Shown here piece after piece: positions 6,642-7,932 of a DNA stretch of 7,932 bases; position 1 is the stretch's first letter, and every line of letters starts with the position of its first letter. A program made the position numbers and the translations under genes. Source of the stretch: Candidatus Woesearchaeota archaeon (GTDB lineage: Archaea; Nanobdellota; Nanobdellia; Woesearchaeales; ARS49); NCBI GenBank assembly GCA_016203425.1, contig JACQMU010000017.1, forward strand, positions 1-7,932. Reading direction: 5' to 3'. Below the pieces are notes generated by a model that saw only the letters and a program-made list of their open reading frames with translations, did not search any database and was not told the origin of the DNA.

Positions 6642-7451
6642 ATGATAGTAAAAGAAGAATTTTTAAGCAAACTCCGACGATACTTCTTCCTCAACCTATA
6701 CGAAGTAAAAATATGGGCAGCGTTATTATCACGCGGTGTTGCAACTGCGGGTGAACTCTCAGACATTGCAAACGTGCCGCGAAGCAGAAGCTACGACGTT
6801 CTCGAAAGCCTTGAACGAAAAGGCTTTGTTGTAATGAAACTCGGCAAGCCAATAAAATACATTGCTGTTCCACCATCAGAAGTACTTGAACGCGTCAAGA
6901 AAAACACAAAAGAAATTGCAGACGAACGCGTACGAAGACTAGACGAATTAAAACAAACAGACCTAATAAATGAATTAACAACACTCCATACACAAGGCAT
7001 TGAACTTATCGAACCAACAGAATTAAGCGGAAGCCTACGCGGAAGACGCAACCTCTACGGACATTTAGAACTACTCCTCAGAAACGCACAAAAAAGCGTC
7101 ACGGTAATGACAACCTCACAAGGATTCCTCAGAAAAATAGAAGGATTCAAACCACTATTTGAAAAACTCAAGAAAAAAGGAGTCAAAATAAAAATAGCAG
7201 CACCACTCACCAAAGAAACAAAAGACGCACTCAAAGACCTCGGTGACATAGCAGAAGTAAGACACAGTGACGCAAAAGCAAGATTCTGCATAGTTGATGG
7301 CAAAGACTTAGTTTTCATGCTATTAGACGACCAAGAAGTCCATCCAACATATGATGTAGGAATATGGGTAGATGCACCATTCTATGCCAAAGCAATGGAA
7401 AACCTATTTGACACGGCATGGAAAACCATGAGACTACCGCCAAAGTTTTAA
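6642..7451 (+). CDS. TrmB-family transcriptional regulator, short form
   Basis: TrmB-type proteins are archaeal regulators with an N-terminal winged helix and a C-terminal ligand or dimer domain. This 269-residue protein has the winged-helix part at about 10-77: Y20-E-V-K-I-W-A-A-L-L, the helix-turn-helix AGELSDIANVPRSRSYDVLE (36-55) as recognition region, and a wing near GFVVMKLGKPIKY. A charged helix at 79-108 probably forms a coiled-coil dimer contact. The C-terminal part (about 131-262) has a phospholipase D-like fold signature, with KARFCIVDGKD at 212-222 where an HxKxxxxD motif would lie. The H and K positions are K212 and R214, so it should be catalytically dead. It lacks the long maltose-binding domain of sugar-responsive TrmB. 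The ATG at 6642 fits the family start; the frame extends to 6564 only through unrelated sequence. The target is unknown, possibly its own promoter. Confidence 0.9.
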   Translation: MIVKEEFLSKLRRYFFLNLYEVKIWAALLSRGVATAGELSDIANVPRSRSYDVLESLERKGFVVMKLGKPIKYIAVPPSEVLERVKKNTKEIADERVRRLDELKQTDLINELTTLHTQGIELIEPTELSGSLRGRRNLYGHLELLLRNAQKSVTVMTTSQGFLRKIEGFKPLFEKLKKKGVKIKIAAPLTKETKDALKDLGDIAEVRHSDAKARFCIVDGKDLVFMLLDDQEVHPTYDVGIWVDAPFYAKAMENLFDTAWKTMRLPPKF

Positions 7452-7454
7452 TAA
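7446..7454 (+). promoter_or_regulatory. Candidate TATA box of pheS, overlapping the trmB stop codon
   Basis: The run ttttaataa overlaps the stop codon of the TrmB-like gene and is centred about 29 nt before the pheS ATG. This would give a leaderless or near-leaderless pheS mRNA. No Shine-Dalgarno sequence lies at a useful distance from the ATG; aagggg at 7453-7458 is about 20 nt away. Confidence 0.4.
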
Positions 7455-7462
7455 GGGGTATG

Positions 7463-7473
7463 CTTTTCTTTTA
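7463..7473 (+). terminator. Pyrimidine/T-rich tract, weak terminator candidate after trmB
   Basis: The tract cttttctttta starts 12 nt after the trmB stop. T-rich tracts can stop archaeal RNA polymerase, but this one is interrupted by C and lies just before pheS, so read-through into pheS is equally possible. Confidence 0.2.
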
Positions 7474-7478
7474 CCGTC

Positions 7479-7932
7479 ATGGACATCAATCAACTCACTG
7501 AAACACTACACCCACTTGAACGAAAAGTCCTACCAATTCTTAAAACAGGCACAAGCACAACAGAAATAACAGAAAAAACAGGAATGAACGAAACAGAAGC
7601 CATGCGAGCACTGCAATGGCTTGACAACAAAAAAGCAATCACCCTCACAACAACAACGCAAACATGCATTATTCTTGGAGAGAACGGCAAAAAAAGCATA
7701 ACACAAGGACTGCCAGAACGCAAAATTATCAACGCATTAAAAAACAAACAATTCGCCCTAAACAAAATCCAAACAGAAGCAAAAATCACAAACGAAGAAC
7801 TCAACGTCAGCATCGGAATACTCAAAACAAAAAATGCCATAAATTTCAGCAAAGACCAACCACCAACAGTATCATTAACAGACACGGGAAAAAAACTATT
7901 AACAACACAACTCCCTGAAGAAACATTTCTGA
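7479..7932 (+). CDS. pheS: Phenylalanine-tRNA ligase alpha subunit (PheS), N-terminal part, cut by the window end
   Basis: PheS is the catalytic subunit of the alpha2-beta2 enzyme that charges tRNA-Phe in the cytoplasm. Only the first 151 codons are present; the frame is open to the last base, and full archaeal PheS is roughly 500 residues. The visible part opens MDINQLTETLHPLERKVLPI, characteristic of the archaeal/eukaryotic type, whose N-terminus is made of winged-helix-like domains. Repeated wHTH-like segments can be seen: TSTTEITEKTGMNETEAMRA followed by LQWLDNKKAI, then ERKIINALKNKQFALNKI, then NEELNVSIGILKTKNAI. The catalytic class II motifs lie beyond the window. The start is the first Met of the family-typical N-terminus, 27 nt after the TrmB-like stop. 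The pheT gene would often lie nearby but cannot be seen. Confidence 0.9.
   Translation, partial: MDINQLTETLHPLERKVLPILKTGTSTTEITEKTGMNETEAMRALQWLDNKKAITLTTTTQTCIILGENGKKSITQGLPERKIINALKNKQFALNKIQTEAKITNEELNVSIGILKTKNAINFSKDQPPTVSLTDTGKKLLTTQLPEETFL

Noticed and set aside
7460..7501. A 13-codon frame (start MLFFYRHG) overlapping the pheS start, resembling a phenylalanine-rich leader peptide
   Set aside because: It has two Phe and one Tyr, but the G-run before its ATG is only one nt away, it overlaps the pheS start, there is no attenuator hairpin, and ribosome-mediated attenuation of this type is not established in archaea.
1..7932. tRNA, rRNA, CRISPR array, insertion sequence or attachment site
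   Set aside because: I saw no cloverleaf, rRNA-like block, regularly spaced direct repeats, transposase or integrase frame, or matching terminal repeats.

Overview
The window looks archaeal, most likely from a DPANN-type lineage such as Woesearchaeota or Pacearchaeota; the lineage is inference from gene content and style. Three genes are distinctly archaeal: pelota (aPelota/Dom34), a TrmB-type regulator and the archaeal form of PheS. Start codons tend to lie about 26-30 nt after AT-rich TATA-like boxes with little or no leader. Secreted proteins carry either a lipobox or a class III (pilin-like) signal. The sequence is AT-rich.

Layout. From 81 to 695 (+) lies a small predicted secreted protein with a Ca-binding-type loop near its C-terminus. 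It converges, with a 10-nt gap, on a block of four genes read on the minus strand, in transcription order 5348-4191, 4180-2582, 2585-1674 and 1635-706. These encode a membrane-anchored beta protein with a class III signal-like N-terminus, a five-span membrane protein with a large exterior domain, and two paralogous lipoproteins. Gaps are 10 nt, a 4-nt ATGA overlap, and 38 nt. I recognise no named family in any of the four; together they look like an undescribed cell-envelope assembly.

Across a 61-nt divergent promoter region starts pelota (5410-6462, +), a ribosome-rescue factor. A 179-nt intergenic region with a T-run, two TATA-like boxes, a small hairpin and a 9-bp inverted repeat leads to the TrmB-like regulator (6642-7451, +). 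The 5' part of pheS (7479 onward, +) runs off the end of the window.

How the genes relate. The plus-strand genes are informational or regulatory housekeeping genes, apparently each with its own promoter. The minus-strand block is a co-transcribed surface module: every product has a membrane anchor and an exterior beta-rich part, and related Ig-like modules with conserved cysteines recur in at least three of the products. On the plus strand C clearly exceeds G in most sampled lines from about 700 on, whichever strand is coding, while the first gene shows no such skew.
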